From NCBI RefSeq assembly GCF_046719735.1, contig NZ_JAUTWQ010000015.1:1-64000 (forward strand): a DNA stretch of 64,000 nt. The letters run 5' to 3'. Origin of the DNA: Halobacillus_B rhizosphaerae. GTDB taxonomy: Bacteria; Bacillota; Bacilli; Bacillales; Halobacillaceae. Below are positions 8,187 through 16,836 of this stretch, piece by piece. A program made the position numbers and the translations under genes. Below the pieces are notes generated by a model. That model was not told where the DNA came from. It searched no databases and saw nothing but the letters and a program-made list of their open reading frames with translations. Each line of letters opens with the position of its first letter. The stretch's first letter is position 1.

Positions 8187-9590
8187 ATGATGAGTAAGGT
8201 ACAGAATAAATGGCTCGTGGTTGTATCCGTTTTGTTTGGAACGTTTACGGTGATATTAAACAATAGTATGTTAAATCCGATCCTCCCCAGGTTTATTGAG
8301 ATCTTTCATTCTAATGCGGTCGCAGTAGGCTGGATTCTTACCATTTTTATGGTTTCCATGGGAATGACGATGCCTTTAACTGGTTACTTTGGAGATCGGT
8401 TTGGGAAGAAAAAGGTGTATTTGACCGGACTTTCCATCTTTATTCTCGGTTCGTTGTCTGGTTTTTTCTCCAGTACACTGCCTATGGTTATTATCTCAAG
8501 AGCCATTCAAGGCATGGCCGGCGGCTTGATGATGCCGATTGCGATGGCTTTGATTTTCAACTCATTCCCCCGTCATGAAAGAGGGCTGGCCGTAGGAGTC
8601 TACGGTGTCGCAGCGATGGTAGCCCCGGCTGTTGGGCCAACTGTCGGCGGGTTTTTAATTCAGTATTTGGACTGGCCGTGGTTGTTTGCTTTCAACATTC
8701 CATTTGGTTTAACGGGACTTATTTTATCCTTTAAATTTCTGGAGCGGACAGAAACAGATCCAGAGAAGAAGTTTGATTTAGTTGGGTTTCTTATCATTAC
8801 CCTCGGCATTGGAAGTGTTCTCTATGCGTTAGGCCGGGGAAAGACGCTTGAAAATCTTGTAGATCCACTGAATTTGACTTTAATTATTGCAGGAATCGCA
8901 GCGGTTATTGCTTTCGTTTTCTATGAAAACCGGCAAAGCGATCCGCTGCTCAACTTATCTGTCTTCAAAGTGCCGACCTATACCGTTTCAATTCTCGTCA
9001 CTTCATCGGCCTCGATCGGCCTGTTTTCAGGGATTTTCCTGCTGCCATTATTAATTCAAAATGTGTATGGATTAAATGAAGTCATGACAGGGGTACTCTT
9101 TCTGCCTGCTGCAGCGGCAAGCGGAATATTTATGTCCATAGGCGGGAGAATTCTTGATAAAAAAGGACCAAAATACGTCGTGCCGCCCGGTTTGGCAATT
9201 ATGGCTGCGGCGACGATAGGGTTAGGTATGTTAAAGCTGTCGACGCCTTACTGGCTGATCCTTGCTCTGAACACGGTCCGCGGACTTGGAATGGGTATGG
9301 GAAATATGCCAGCCACAACTTCAGGAATGAACGCGATTCCTGAGTCGCTCGTCGCTCAAGGGTCAGCGATGAACAATATTATCCGGCAAATCTCCTCATC
9401 GCTTGGGATCGTGTTCTTCTCGATTTATTATGAAGTAAGACGCGCGCAGATTATGTCTGTCACAGATATGGACAAAACGGCGGCTGCGCTGCAAACGCTG
9501 AATGAAGCGTTCTTAGTATCGGCAGCAGTGCTGATTATTGCCTTGCCGTTTTCCTTTATTTTAAAGGGAGTGGAAAGTGAGAAAGAATAG
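8187..9590 (+). CDS. MFS drug exporter, DHA2 (EmrB/QacA) family
   Basis: A 467-aa multi-spanning membrane protein with about 14 hydrophobic segments. The loop GYFGDRFGKKKVYL is the MFS motif A between TM2 and TM3. The stretch GVYGVAAMVAPAVGPTVGGFLI in TM5 is motif C, characteristic of proton-driven drug antiporters. The closest families I know are LmrB/FarB-type exporters. TTGGAGGG precedes the tandem ATGATG start; the second ATG at 8190 is equally possible. It is flanked by its own terminator, so it is probably monocistronic, and no adjacent regulator is obvious. Confidence 0.85.
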   Translation: MMSKVQNKWLVVVSVLFGTFTVILNNSMLNPILPRFIEIFHSNAVAVGWILTIFMVSMGMTMPLTGYFGDRFGKKKVYLTGLSIFILGSLSGFFSSTLPMVIISRAIQGMAGGLMMPIAMALIFNSFPRHERGLAVGVYGVAAMVAPAVGPTVGGFLIQYLDWPWLFAFNIPFGLTGLILSFKFLERTETDPEKKFDLVGFLIITLGIGSVLYALGRGKTLENLVDPLNLTLIIAGIAAVIAFVFYENRQSDPLLNLSVFKVPTYTVSILVTSSASIGLFSGIFLLPLLIQNVYGLNEVMTGVLFLPAAAASGIFMSIGGRILDKKGPKYVVPPGLAIMAAATIGLGMLKLSTPYWLILALNTVRGLGMGMGNMPATTSGMNAIPESLVAQGSAMNNIIRQISSSLGIVFFSIYYEVRRAQIMSVTDMDKTAAALQTLNEAFLVSAAVLIIALPFSFILKGVESEKE

Positions 9591-9601
9591 GTAGACGTGC
9601 T

Positions 9602-9655
9602 CAAGCAGTTCAACTCGTGTACAGCATTGTACGCTGGGGTGAACTGCTTTTTTAT
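9602..9655 (+). terminator. Terminator after the MFS exporter
   Basis: AAGCAGTTCA and TGAACTGCTT form the outer stem, with a further GTACAGC/GTACGCT pairing inside, followed by six T. Confidence 0.85.
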
Positions 9656-9779
9656 CTGGGAATTTAATCGCTTCCAGATCGATATCTGCCATTTTATGGT
9701 ATTGTTAATGTAGAGGAATGAAACTTTCCTGTGTTGTGATACGTAAAAAAGCAGAGGACCTTAAGGGAGGGGCTGGAAG

Positions 9780-9968
9780 ATGAAAGAATGGCTCGAGAGT
9801 AAAAGAGTCGTGCTGAGAAAAAGTAAACAAACCGGTCATTATTCGGTCTGGGACTTTGTCTTTGATTTATTGGATTGGGTGCCAGGCCTGTTTGTACTGT
9901 TGGCGAGAATGGTTTTCTGGATGCTCCGAGGCTTTGTACGATTCGTTCATATGATGACTTCTAATTAA
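9780..9968 (+). CDS. Small hydrophobic protein, unknown
   Basis: A 62-aa protein with a basic N-terminus (MKEWLESKRVVLRKSKQ) and one long amphipathic or membrane helix (VFDLLDWVPGLFVLLARMVFWMLRGFVRFV). GGAGGGG lies eight bases before the ATG. No family is recognised. The single helix with flanking Arg and Lys suggests a peripheral or single-pass membrane protein. Confidence 0.6.
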   Translation: MKEWLESKRVVLRKSKQTGHYSVWDFVFDLLDWVPGLFVLLARMVFWMLRGFVRFVHMMTSN

Positions 9969-9990
9969 AATAAGCTAAGCCATAGAGAGG

Positions 9991-10515
9991 ATGGGAATAC
10001 TGAAAAATAATTTGATTTTAAGAGAAGCAACAGAAGCGGATGCAGCTGTAATTCTAGATATTCAAGAGTGTGTAGTAGCGGAACTAGATTACTTAATTAC
10101 TGCGCCGGAAGAGTTTAATAAAACGGTGGAAGAACAACAGGAATGGATACATAAGGTAATACAAAGTGAAAGAGAAACGATTGTTGCAGCTGAAATAGAT
10201 GGAGCAGTAGTTGGCTGGATTGCATTCCAAACGAGTTCACGCAGCAGATTAGCACATACCGGGTCGATAGGGATGATGATCAAGCCTTCCTTTCGAAACA
10301 GAGGAATAGGAAAAGCGCTGATTATGTATATCTTAGACTGGGCAGCTGAAAACCCGCTTATCGAAAAGGTTTGTCTCGGTGTGCTTTCTACAAATGAACG
10401 GGCCATCAGGTTATATGAGGGTCTTGGATTTGTGGAGGAAGGTCGCAAAGTTAAAGATATCAAGTTTTCTGAGGACCGTTATGCGGATGATGTATTAATG
10501 TATAAGTTTGTTTAA
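9991..10515 (+). CDS. GNAT family N-acetyltransferase
   Basis: A 174-aa GNAT protein. It begins with the strand LILREATEADAAVILDIQ, has the CoA-binding loop KPSFRNRGIGKALIMYIL (about residues 92-109) and ends with the typical NERAIRLYEGLGFVEEGR motif. Substrate cannot be inferred; the class includes small-molecule and protein acetyltransferases. GAGAGG directly abuts the ATG, so the true start may be a few codons downstream. Confidence 0.85.
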   Translation: MGILKNNLILREATEADAAVILDIQECVVAELDYLITAPEEFNKTVEEQQEWIHKVIQSERETIVAAEIDGAVVGWIAFQTSSRSRLAHTGSIGMMIKPSFRNRGIGKALIMYILDWAAENPLIEKVCLGVLSTNERAIRLYEGLGFVEEGRKVKDIKFSEDRYADDVLMYKFV

Positions 10516-10581
10516 TTGAGACCCGTGAAAAGACACGATATGAGGATTCCATTGATTAGGTTTTGCAGATTGGAGGGAGTT

Positions 10582-10866
10582 ATGGAAGAGAAAACATCAA
10601 TAAAAGAAGTGATCTTTAATAAACATAGACATTCAAACACTAAAAAAGCTCTTGGCATATTATTAATCATTCTCATTGCTCTTCCAACCAATGAAAAGTT
10701 CGAGAATGCTTTGTTGTTACTTGTTACCTTCACAGGCAGTATTTTTTATCTTTGTAAGCTCTCTATTTATAATACGAAACGAAGTAACCATGACATCATT
10801 ATGCTGATTATATATGTAGGTTTTTTTATTGCCTTAGTTCTATTAATAACTCTTACAGATTTCTGA
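10582..10866 (+). CDS. Small integral membrane protein, unknown
   Basis: A 94-aa protein starting MEEKTSIKEVIFN, with GGAGGGAG just upstream of the ATG at 10582; this start is preferred over an in-frame ATG at 10516 that lacks a ribosome site. Three hydrophobic segments are visible (ALGILLIILIALP, ALLLLVTFTGSIFYLC, IIMLIIYVGFFIALVLLIT). No family is recognised. Confidence 0.55.
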   Translation: MEEKTSIKEVIFNKHRHSNTKKALGILLIILIALPTNEKFENALLLLVTFTGSIFYLCKLSIYNTKRSNHDIIMLIIYVGFFIALVLLITLTDF

Positions 10867-10917
10867 TAAGTCCGTTTATCAGAGTGATATTTAAATTCTA
10901 CAATTCAGGAGATCATT

Positions 10918-11505
10918 ATGGAAATAACAATCATTAGGCATGGCAGATCCACTTATGTAGTGAAGAATCGTATGAAGAGTTCTGCTTTTAAGTCATGGGT
11001 CGATAACTATAACCTTGCGGGGGTTCTGGACGAGGTCGAGTATCCACTAGTCGCCCTAACAAGGATTTCAACAGCTGGCATTGTGTTTTCCAGTCATCTA
11101 CCTCGTTCAGTAGAGTCGGCAACTCTATTAAATGCAGAGGGAACGGTGAGTGATTCGTTATTTCGGGAAGCGGAGCTGCCTCACATAAATAGAGACATTC
11201 TTAAGGTGAAAATGCCTCCTGGTTTGTGGGCAGTCAGTTTACGAGTGATTTGGCTTCTTGGTTATTCCAAAGGCTGCGAGTCTTATAGATCTACGAAGAG
11301 GAGAGCATTACAAGCAGCAGATAAATTAATTGAATCCGCAGAATCCCATCAAACAGTGGTGTTAGTGGGGCATGGATTCTTTAATCGAATGATCGCACGA
11401 GTGCTTAGAAAGAAGGGGTGGTCAGGCAGGAGAAGGCCAGGCGCGAAGCATTGGAATTGTACGAGTTACTCTTTGACTCAGCAGCGGGAGTCTGAAGTGG
11501 ATTGA
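10918..11505 (+). CDS. Histidine phosphatase superfamily protein
   Basis: A 195-aa protein with the RHG catalytic motif at the N-terminus (ITIIRHGRSTYV), a conserved acidic segment (LFREAELPHI) and the second catalytic histidine in VVLVGHGFFNRMIARVL. The superfamily includes phosphoglycerate mutase-like phosphatases and SixA-like proteins; the substrate is unknown. CAGGAG lies eight bases before the ATG. It appears to be a single gene. Confidence 0.8.
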   Translation: MEITIIRHGRSTYVVKNRMKSSAFKSWVDNYNLAGVLDEVEYPLVALTRISTAGIVFSSHLPRSVESATLLNAEGTVSDSLFREAELPHINRDILKVKMPPGLWAVSLRVIWLLGYSKGCESYRSTKRRALQAADKLIESAESHQTVVLVGHGFFNRMIARVLRKKGWSGRRRPGAKHWNCTSYSLTQQRESEVD

Positions 11506-11625
11506 AATGGCAGTTTGGACCATCAAGCTGCTGACCGCGGGAGATTTAAATAAAGTGTTGATTTACTGGAATACTTTGCTAAGATAAAACTATATTGTAT
11601 TGCAAGTGTTTTTTTAGATAACTAT

Positions 11626-11638
11626 CTTGTATAACAAG
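11626..11638. promoter_or_regulatory. Candidate PadR operator
   Basis: CTTGT-ATA-ACAAG is a perfect 5-bp inverted repeat 33 bases before the padR start codon. It is a plausible autoregulatory site for the PadR-type regulator, but this is inference from position and symmetry. Confidence 0.45.
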
Positions 11639-11670
11639 TTAATATTTAAAAGGAAACGGAGGAAGAAATC

Positions 11671-11997
11671 CTGTCATCCACTCAAATTTTAAAAGGAATA
11701 TTGGAAGGATGCCTGTTATCGATTATTGGTAAAGGCGAAACGTATGGCTATGAAATGATTGAGAAATTGAATGATTATGGATTCAACATGGTGAAAGAAG
11801 GCAGTATTTATCCTCTGTTACTAAGAATGAAAAAGGAAGGCTTGGTGACGACCACTCAGAAGAAATTACCTTCCGGCGGCCCGAAACGGAAATATTATCG
11901 GCTCACCCTAGAAGGCCAGGAGGAATTAGAAGAATTTAAGCACAATTGGAGTGCTATTTCGAAGAGTGTGAATCGGCTCATTGAGGAGGAAGGGTAA
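11671..11997 (+). CDS. PadR family transcriptional regulator (CTG start likely)
   Basis: A winged-helix repressor of the short PadR class (108 aa). The core reads LLSIIGKGETYGYEMIEKL, then GSIYPLLLRMKKEGLV and GGPKRKYYRLTLEG, the standard PadR helices and wing. The first TTG (11701) would remove the conserved N-terminal SSTQILKGI. The upstream in-frame CTG at 11671 restores it and sits 8 bases after GGAGGA at 11658-11663, so CTG is the probable start. The stop overlaps the ATG of the next gene (TAATG), a common pairing of PadR with a membrane protein it coregulates. Confidence 0.88.
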   Translation: MSSTQILKGILEGCLLSIIGKGETYGYEMIEKLNDYGFNMVKEGSIYPLLLRMKKEGLVTTTQKKLPSGGPKRKYYRLTLEGQEELEEFKHNWSAISKSVNRLIEEEG

Positions 11998-12755
11998 TGG
12001 AATTATCGGGTAAAAGTCGGGAATTCTTAGATCATTTACGCTTGTATTTAGTCTCAAGCGGTAAGCAGCAGGAGGACATTGACGAAATCGTACATGAATT
12101 GCAGGATCATTTATTTCAGGCAGAACAACAAGGCAAAAGTGTGGACGATGTGATCGGCCAGTCGCCGAAAGAGTATTTGCAGCAAATATCAGGTGAGCTG
12201 CCTTTAGGTATGAAGGATATCCTCAAATACAGTGTGCTGATTGTAGTGGGGGCTTTTGCTTATATTCTATTAGGAGATGCGATTAAAGGAGGTATCGAGT
12301 ACTCTCTTTTGCAGTTGATTGGTTATCCGTTTATTGCGGTGTTTTATACGGGAGTTGTTATTATGTCATTTCGTTATATTGCCGTCTCCGGTATAAATAT
12401 AATCAGGCAGTGGGTTTTATTTTCAATGATAGGGATCATCCCGGTGGCTCTATTTGTAGGTTTATTGGTTTTAAACAAGGCATATAGCACCCCCACCGTC
12501 GTGTTTACAATGACTTGGAACATTATTGCGGCTGGTTTCGCTATCGCTGTTTTTATCGGTATGGCGATTTGGTCAAAGACATGGATCACCATCATCATTC
12601 CTGCCCTGTTGTTTATCCCTGATCTCGTCCTGGAGGCAGTAGATGTTCAAGAAAGCACGAAAGCAATCTTATCAAGCCTGGTTGTGTTTATCGGCATGGC
12701 TGTTTACTTGTTAATGGTATGGAGGAAAGAGAAATTGTATGCTGGCGAAAATTAA
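11997..12755 (+). CDS. PadR-associated membrane protein (HAAS/DUF1129-type N-terminus)
   Basis: A 252-aa protein. The first about 70 residues are a soluble helical domain (REFLDHLRLYLVSSGKQQ, then IVHELQDHLFQAEQQGKSVDD) like the HAAS/DUF1129 domains found next to PadR regulators. It is followed by about six membrane helices. Translation is coupled to padR through a one-base overlap. Such pairs are thought to sense envelope or drug stress, but the ligand is unknown. Confidence 0.75.
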   Translation: MELSGKSREFLDHLRLYLVSSGKQQEDIDEIVHELQDHLFQAEQQGKSVDDVIGQSPKEYLQQISGELPLGMKDILKYSVLIVVGAFAYILLGDAIKGGIEYSLLQLIGYPFIAVFYTGVVIMSFRYIAVSGINIIRQWVLFSMIGIIPVALFVGLLVLNKAYSTPTVVFTMTWNIIAAGFAIAVFIGMAIWSKTWITIIIPALLFIPDLVLEAVDVQESTKAILSSLVVFIGMAVYLLMVWRKEKLYAGEN

Positions 12756-12784
12756 TCGCTTGGGTTAGAAGTCTAAGACTAAAA

Positions 12785-12825
12785 AAAAGAGGCCGCCTTC
12801 CTTAAATAGGGGAGCTGCCTCTTTT
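12785..12825. terminator. Bidirectional terminator
   Basis: AAAAGAGGC pairs with GCCTCTTTT across an interrupted inner stem (CGCC/GGAGC). A-rich and T-rich flanks let it serve both the PadR unit and the convergent acetyltransferase gene. Confidence 0.85.
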
Positions 12826-12830
12826 ATATT

Positions 12831-13382
12831 TCACTCTTTTTCTTTGCGCTTTTCTAACCATTCCCGTCTCAACATTCCATATAAACACATGTCATACCCT
12901 TCGCCATCCCGCAGGATAAATTCACGGTGAGCTCCTTCATAGGTGAAACCTAATTTTTCATACATCTTAATGGCGGGTCGATTATATTCAAAGACCGTTA
13001 ACTGCAGACGGTGTAAATTCAATTCCTGAAAAGCATACTCCATAATCAGTTCCATGGCTTCCGTACCATAACCTTTGCCTTGCAGGTTTTCATCTCCAAT
13101 GCCGATGGTGATCCATCCGTTTCTGCGCGACCAAATGATCCCTTCTAATTCTATGTAGCCGATAAATTGATTAGATTCGTGAATCGCAAATAAGAAGTGA
13201 TTATCACTTTTATAAGCTTCATCGCGCCAGTTCTTACACTCTTCAAATGTCTTAGGTTTTGGCGGCAGAGCATCAAAGAGTCGGAGAAATCGGGAATCTA
13301 AATACCAGCTAGAAAGTACGTGTAAGTTTTCGTCTGTTAAAGTAGAAAGTTTAATACGGGAACCAGTTAATAAATGAGTCAT
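12831..13382 (-). CDS. RimJ/RimL-like GNAT acetyltransferase
   Basis: A 183-aa GNAT protein. The CoA loop is GKGYGTEAMELIMEYAF, and the C-terminal YNRPAIKMYEKLGFTYEGAHRE is the RimJ/L-type tail seen in protein and spermidine/antibiotic acetyltransferases. The opening RIKLSTLTDENLHVLSSW is typical. AAAGGAG precedes the ATG on the minus strand. Substrate unknown. It lies directly behind ydiK on the same strand, separated by 22 bases. Confidence 0.85.
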   Translation of the reverse strand: MTHLLTGSRIKLSTLTDENLHVLSSWYLDSRFLRLFDALPPKPKTFEECKNWRDEAYKSDNHFLFAIHESNQFIGYIELEGIIWSRRNGWITIGIGDENLQGKGYGTEAMELIMEYAFQELNLHRLQLTVFEYNRPAIKMYEKLGFTYEGAHREFILRDGEGYDMCLYGMLRREWLEKRKEKE

Positions 13383-13404
13383 CCGAATTCTCCTTTTTGA
13401 TTAC

Positions 13405-13602
13405 TTATTTCTGTGAGTTGCGAATGCGGACATGAAGATTGAACAGACGGATCGATACCGCAATATTCACGGTAGCAACCATCGCTAGAATCAACGTCGT
13501 TGCATTCCAGATCGTTTCCTCTACCGCCTGTGACGCGATATAGGTAAACCCGGCCCCCATTCCCAAGTATAGAAGGGCCATAACAAACGGGGAAATTTTC
13601 AT
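13405..13602 (-). CDS. ydiK: Small membrane protein YdiK (DUF4305-like)
   Basis: A 65-aa protein with two membrane helices (FVMALLYLGMGAGFTYIAS and ATTLILAMVATVNIAVSIRLF). Sequence and position directly behind the CPBP protease gene match B. subtilis YdiK. The preceding gene ends one base before this start, so they are cotranscribed. Function unknown. Confidence 0.75.
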   Translation of the reverse strand: MKISPFVMALLYLGMGAGFTYIASQAVEETIWNATTLILAMVATVNIAVSIRLFNLHVRIRNSQK

Positions 13603-13603
13603 A

Positions 13604-14317
13604 TTACATAAAGCCTCCAGTAAATATGGTTTGCATTTGTTCCTGAAGCTGTCTGATTTTCTCCTCCGTTAAATTAAACTGCGTCAGTACGACCAGTAAA
13701 TTCATCGCCATATGAGCAATGATCGGAGTAATAATTCGATTTGTTTTCACATAAAGGAAGGCGAATACGACTCCCATGGCGAAGTAAACAAATAAGTGAG
13801 TAATGTCAAAGTGAAACAGTCCGAAGACCAGTGCTGAAATGACAACAGCTATGAGGAAATTGGTTCGTTTATAAATGGATCCAAAGACAATCTTCCGAAA
13901 AATAATTTCTTCTAGAATCGGCGCAAAAATCACTGGGATAAGAATGAAAATGGGAGCTCTGCGTGCGATTTCCATTAAACTCATCGTATTTTCCGAAGCG
14001 GATTTAATGCCGAACAAGCTTTCAATATAGGCAGCTATTGCTTGAGAGAATAAAGCTAAGAAGACACCGGCAATGGCCCACAAGGCTGTTTTCCCAGCGC
14101 TTGCCTTATCGCTTCTCATTGATGCTTCCTTCATATCCGGTCTTAAGCACAGTAAAGTAATTAAGGTTGTAATCGCAAAAGAAATCACAGACCAGATCGC
14201 CACGGCGTGGTATTTATCTAGCCCGGTTGTTTCATATAGAAATTTAACCCCAACAATGGCAGACAGCTGGGCAATGAGTACATAGCTGAGTATAATACCC
14301 CAATAACGCTTAGGCAT
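13604..14317 (-). CDS. ydiL: CPBP family intramembrane metalloprotease (YdiL-like)
   Basis: A 237-aa membrane protein with about eight helices. The three signature motifs of the CAAX protease/bacteriocin-processing family are present: EEIIFRK (EExxxR), FGLFHFD (FxxxH) and HMAMN (HxxxN). It is divergent from groES as in B. subtilis. The substrate is unknown; relatives process prenylated or bacteriocin-like peptides. Confidence 0.88.
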   Translation of the reverse strand: MPKRYWGIILSYVLIAQLSAIVGVKFLYETTGLDKYHAVAIWSVISFAITTLITLLCLRPDMKEASMRSDKASAGKTALWAIAGVFLALFSQAIAAYIESLFGIKSASENTMSLMEIARRAPIFILIPVIFAPILEEIIFRKIVFGSIYKRTNFLIAVVISALVFGLFHFDITHLFVYFAMGVVFAFLYVKTNRIITPIIAHMAMNLLVVLTQFNLTEEKIRQLQEQMQTIFTGGFM

Positions 14318-14489
14318 AGGTTCACGGCTCCTTTTCTATGTTAGCAGGAAAGAGGATTTCGCAGGTTGAATACCATACGGCCGCTCTCCACTTTTCTTAC
14401 TTTATGTATTTTATCACAATTTAAAAACCTCACATAAGAATAACGGTTTCTGAACAAGAAAAAGATGTTAAAAATTTCAGCTTTTTTAC

Positions 14490-14518
14490 TTGAAAAATGA
14501 TAGCGAATTGATTATGAT
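14490..14518 (+). promoter_or_regulatory. Sigma-A promoter of groESL
   Basis: TTGAAA at 14490-14495, a 17-base spacer and TATGAT at 14513-14518. Transcription would start near 14525, just before the CIRCE element. Confidence 0.88.
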
Positions 14519-14528
14519 AATAATTGTG

Positions 14529-14555
14529 TTAGCACTCGTGAGTGTTGAGTGCTAA
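14529..14555. promoter_or_regulatory. CIRCE operator (HrcA site)
   Basis: TTAGCACTC, nine bases, GAGTGCTAA: a perfect match to the CIRCE consensus, placed at the transcription start of groESL. HrcA repression with relief on heat shock is therefore expected. Confidence 0.97.
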
Positions 14556-14602
14556 TAATCGACAAAAAATGATAATTGACCTTATCGAGGAGGGTGTCCT
14601 AA

Positions 14603-14887
14603 TTGTTAAAGCCATTAGGTGATCGTATTGTTATTGAATTAGTGGAAGAAGAACAAACAACTGCAAGCGGAATTGTACTTCCGGATTCAGCAAAGGAAAA
14701 GCCGCAAGAAGGTAAAGTCGTTGCTGTGGGTACAGGCCGTATCACAGACAATGGAGAGAAAGTCGCTCTTGAAGTAGCTACAGGCGACCGTATCATCTAT
14801 TCTAAGTTCGCAGGTACTGAAGTGAAGTATGAAGGAAGCGAATATTTAATTCTTCGTGAATCTGACGTACTAGCCGTTATTCAGTAA
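14603..14887 (+). CDS. groES: Co-chaperonin GroES
   Basis: A 94-aa, 10-kDa lid of the chaperonin that caps GroEL and encloses folding substrate. The start is TTG (LKPLGDRIVIELVEEE), supported by GAGGAGGG 8 bases upstream. The mobile loop TASGIVLPDSAKEKPQEGKV and the C-terminal YLILRESDVLAVI are typical. It is controlled by CIRCE/HrcA and cotranscribed with groEL, 69 bases downstream. Confidence 0.98.
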   Translation: MLKPLGDRIVIELVEEEQTTASGIVLPDSAKEKPQEGKVVAVGTGRITDNGEKVALEVATGDRIIYSKFAGTEVKYEGSEYLILRESDVLAVIQ

Positions 14888-14956
14888 TTACTTAGAGTAA
14901 TTATTAAAAAACAATACATGATTTCGATACGAGTTTGATAAGGAGGACATATAGTT

Positions 14957-16591
14957 ATGGCTAAAGAAATTAAATTTAGTGAAGACGCACGCCGCGCGAT
15001 GCTTCGCGGGGTAGATTCATTAGCAAACGCTGTAAAAGTAACACTAGGACCAAAAGGACGTAATGTGGTGCTGGATAAGAAATTCGGTTCCCCATTAATT
15101 ACCAATGACGGTGTAACCATCGCCAAAGAAATCGAGCTTGAAGATCACTTCGAAAACATGGGTGCTCAGCTTGTTTCTGAAGTAGCTTCTAAAACAAACG
15201 ACGTAGCCGGTGACGGTACAACAACTGCAACGGTTCTTGCTCAGGCAATGATCCGTGAAGGTCTTAAAAACGTTACTTCTGGTGCTAACCCAGTCGGTAT
15301 CCGCCGCGGAATTGAAAAAGCAGTCGCTGTCGCAACAGAAGAACTGCGCAAAATCTCTAAGCCGATCGAAGGCCGCGAGTCCATTTCTCAGGTAGCCTCC
15401 ATCTCTGCTTCTGATGATGAAGTTGGACAAATCATTGCTGAAGCTATGGAACGCGTAGGAAACGACGGCGTTATCACAATTGAAGAATCTAAAGGCTTCA
15501 ATACAGAACTAGAAGTGGTTGAAGGTATGCAATTCGACCGCGGCTATGCTTCTCCATACATGGTTACTGACCAGGATAAAATGGAAGCGGTTCTTGATGA
15601 CCCTTACATTCTAATTACAGATAAGAAAATCAACAACATTCAGGAAGTTCTTCCTGTACTTGAGCAAGTTGTTCAGCAGTCTAAACCTTTACTTCTTATC
15701 TCTGAAGACGTAGAAGGCGAAGCTCTTGCTACACTTGTTGTGAACAAACTACGTGGAACATTCAACGCTGTTTCCGTTAAAGCACCAGGATTCGGTGATC
15801 GCCGTAAAGCAATGCTTGAGGATATTGCTACATTAACTGGCGGTCAGGTTATTACAGAAGACCTTGGGCTTGATCTGAAGAATACAACTATCGATCAGCT
15901 TGGCCGTGCAACTAAAGCGGTTATTACGAAAGAAAACACAACGATCGTTGAAGGTGCTGGTAACCCAGACCAAATCGCATCTCGTGTCGCACAAATCCGT
16001 GCACAATCAGAAGAATCTACTTCTGAATTCGATAAAGAAAAACTACAAGAGCGCCTTGCGAAACTTACTGGCGGAGTAGCAGTGATCAAAGTTGGTGCTG
16101 CCACTGAAACAGAACTAAAAGAACGCAAACTACGCATCGAAGACGCCCTGAACTCTACTCGCGCAGCAGTAGAAGAAGGAATCGTTGCCGGCGGTGGTAC
16201 AGCTCTTGTGAACATCATCAGCTCTGTTGAAGGACTAGGTCTTGTCGACGACGAAGGCACTGGCGCAAGCATCGTTCTACGCGCGCTTGAAGAACCAGTA
16301 CGCCAAATCGTTCACAACGCTGGTCTTGAAGGATCCATCATCGTTGAACGCTTGAAATCCGAAGCAGTCGGAGTAGGCTTCAACGCAGCAACAGGCGAAT
16401 GGGTAAACATGGTTGAACAAGGTATCGTAGACCCAACCAAAGTTACTCGTTCCGCACTGCAAAACGCAGCTTCCGTAGCAGCTATGTTCTTAACTACTGA
16501 AGCAGTAGTCGCTGACCTTCCAGAAGAAGACAACGGCGGTGGCGGTATGCCTGACATGGGTGGCATGGGCGGAATGGGCGGCATGATGTAA
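14957..16591 (+). CDS. groEL: Chaperonin GroEL
   Basis: A 544-aa 60-kDa chaperonin forming double heptameric rings for ATP-driven protein folding. Visible landmarks are TLGPKGRNVVLDK, the nucleotide-binding GDGTTTATVLAQ, the apical-domain KAPGFGDRRKAML and the flexible C-terminal GGM tail (MGGMGGMGGMM). AAGGAGGAC precedes the ATG. A strong terminator follows. Confidence 0.99.
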   Translation: MAKEIKFSEDARRAMLRGVDSLANAVKVTLGPKGRNVVLDKKFGSPLITNDGVTIAKEIELEDHFENMGAQLVSEVASKTNDVAGDGTTTATVLAQAMIREGLKNVTSGANPVGIRRGIEKAVAVATEELRKISKPIEGRESISQVASISASDDEVGQIIAEAMERVGNDGVITIEESKGFNTELEVVEGMQFDRGYASPYMVTDQDKMEAVLDDPYILITDKKINNIQEVLPVLEQVVQQSKPLLLISEDVEGEALATLVVNKLRGTFNAVSVKAPGFGDRRKAMLEDIATLTGGQVITEDLGLDLKNTTIDQLGRATKAVITKENTTIVEGAGNPDQIASRVAQIRAQSEESTSEFDKEKLQERLAKLTGGVAVIKVGAATETELKERKLRIEDALNSTRAAVEEGIVAGGGTALVNIISSVEGLGLVDDEGTGASIVLRALEEPVRQIVHNAGLEGSIIVERLKSEAVGVGFNAATGEWVNMVEQGIVDPTKVTRSALQNAASVAAMFLTTEAVVADLPEEDNGGGGMPDMGGMGGMGGMM

Positions 16592-16666
16592 TCATGCCCC
16601 AAACACTGGTATGACAAGGTTTTCTTACTTTGTAAATAGGTTTTGACTTAATTTCTATAACTAGTT

Positions 16667-16707
16667 AAAAACCACTCTTAAGATAATTATCTTAAGAGTG
16701 GTTTTTT
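16667..16707 (+). terminator. Terminator of groESL
   Basis: A 34-base near-perfect palindrome (ACCACTCTTAAGATAA and its complement) is followed by six T, about 75 bases behind groEL. Confidence 0.93.
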
Positions 16708-16836
16708 ATTGCTTTTTTAGCTGAAACAAACCATAATTTAAGCTCATATTTACTGCCTTTAGATTCTGCATCGGTTTAAACTTGCTCTTTTATTCAAGTA
16801 TTTCATAACTGGAGAGAAAGGAGTCCCTCTCTCCTT

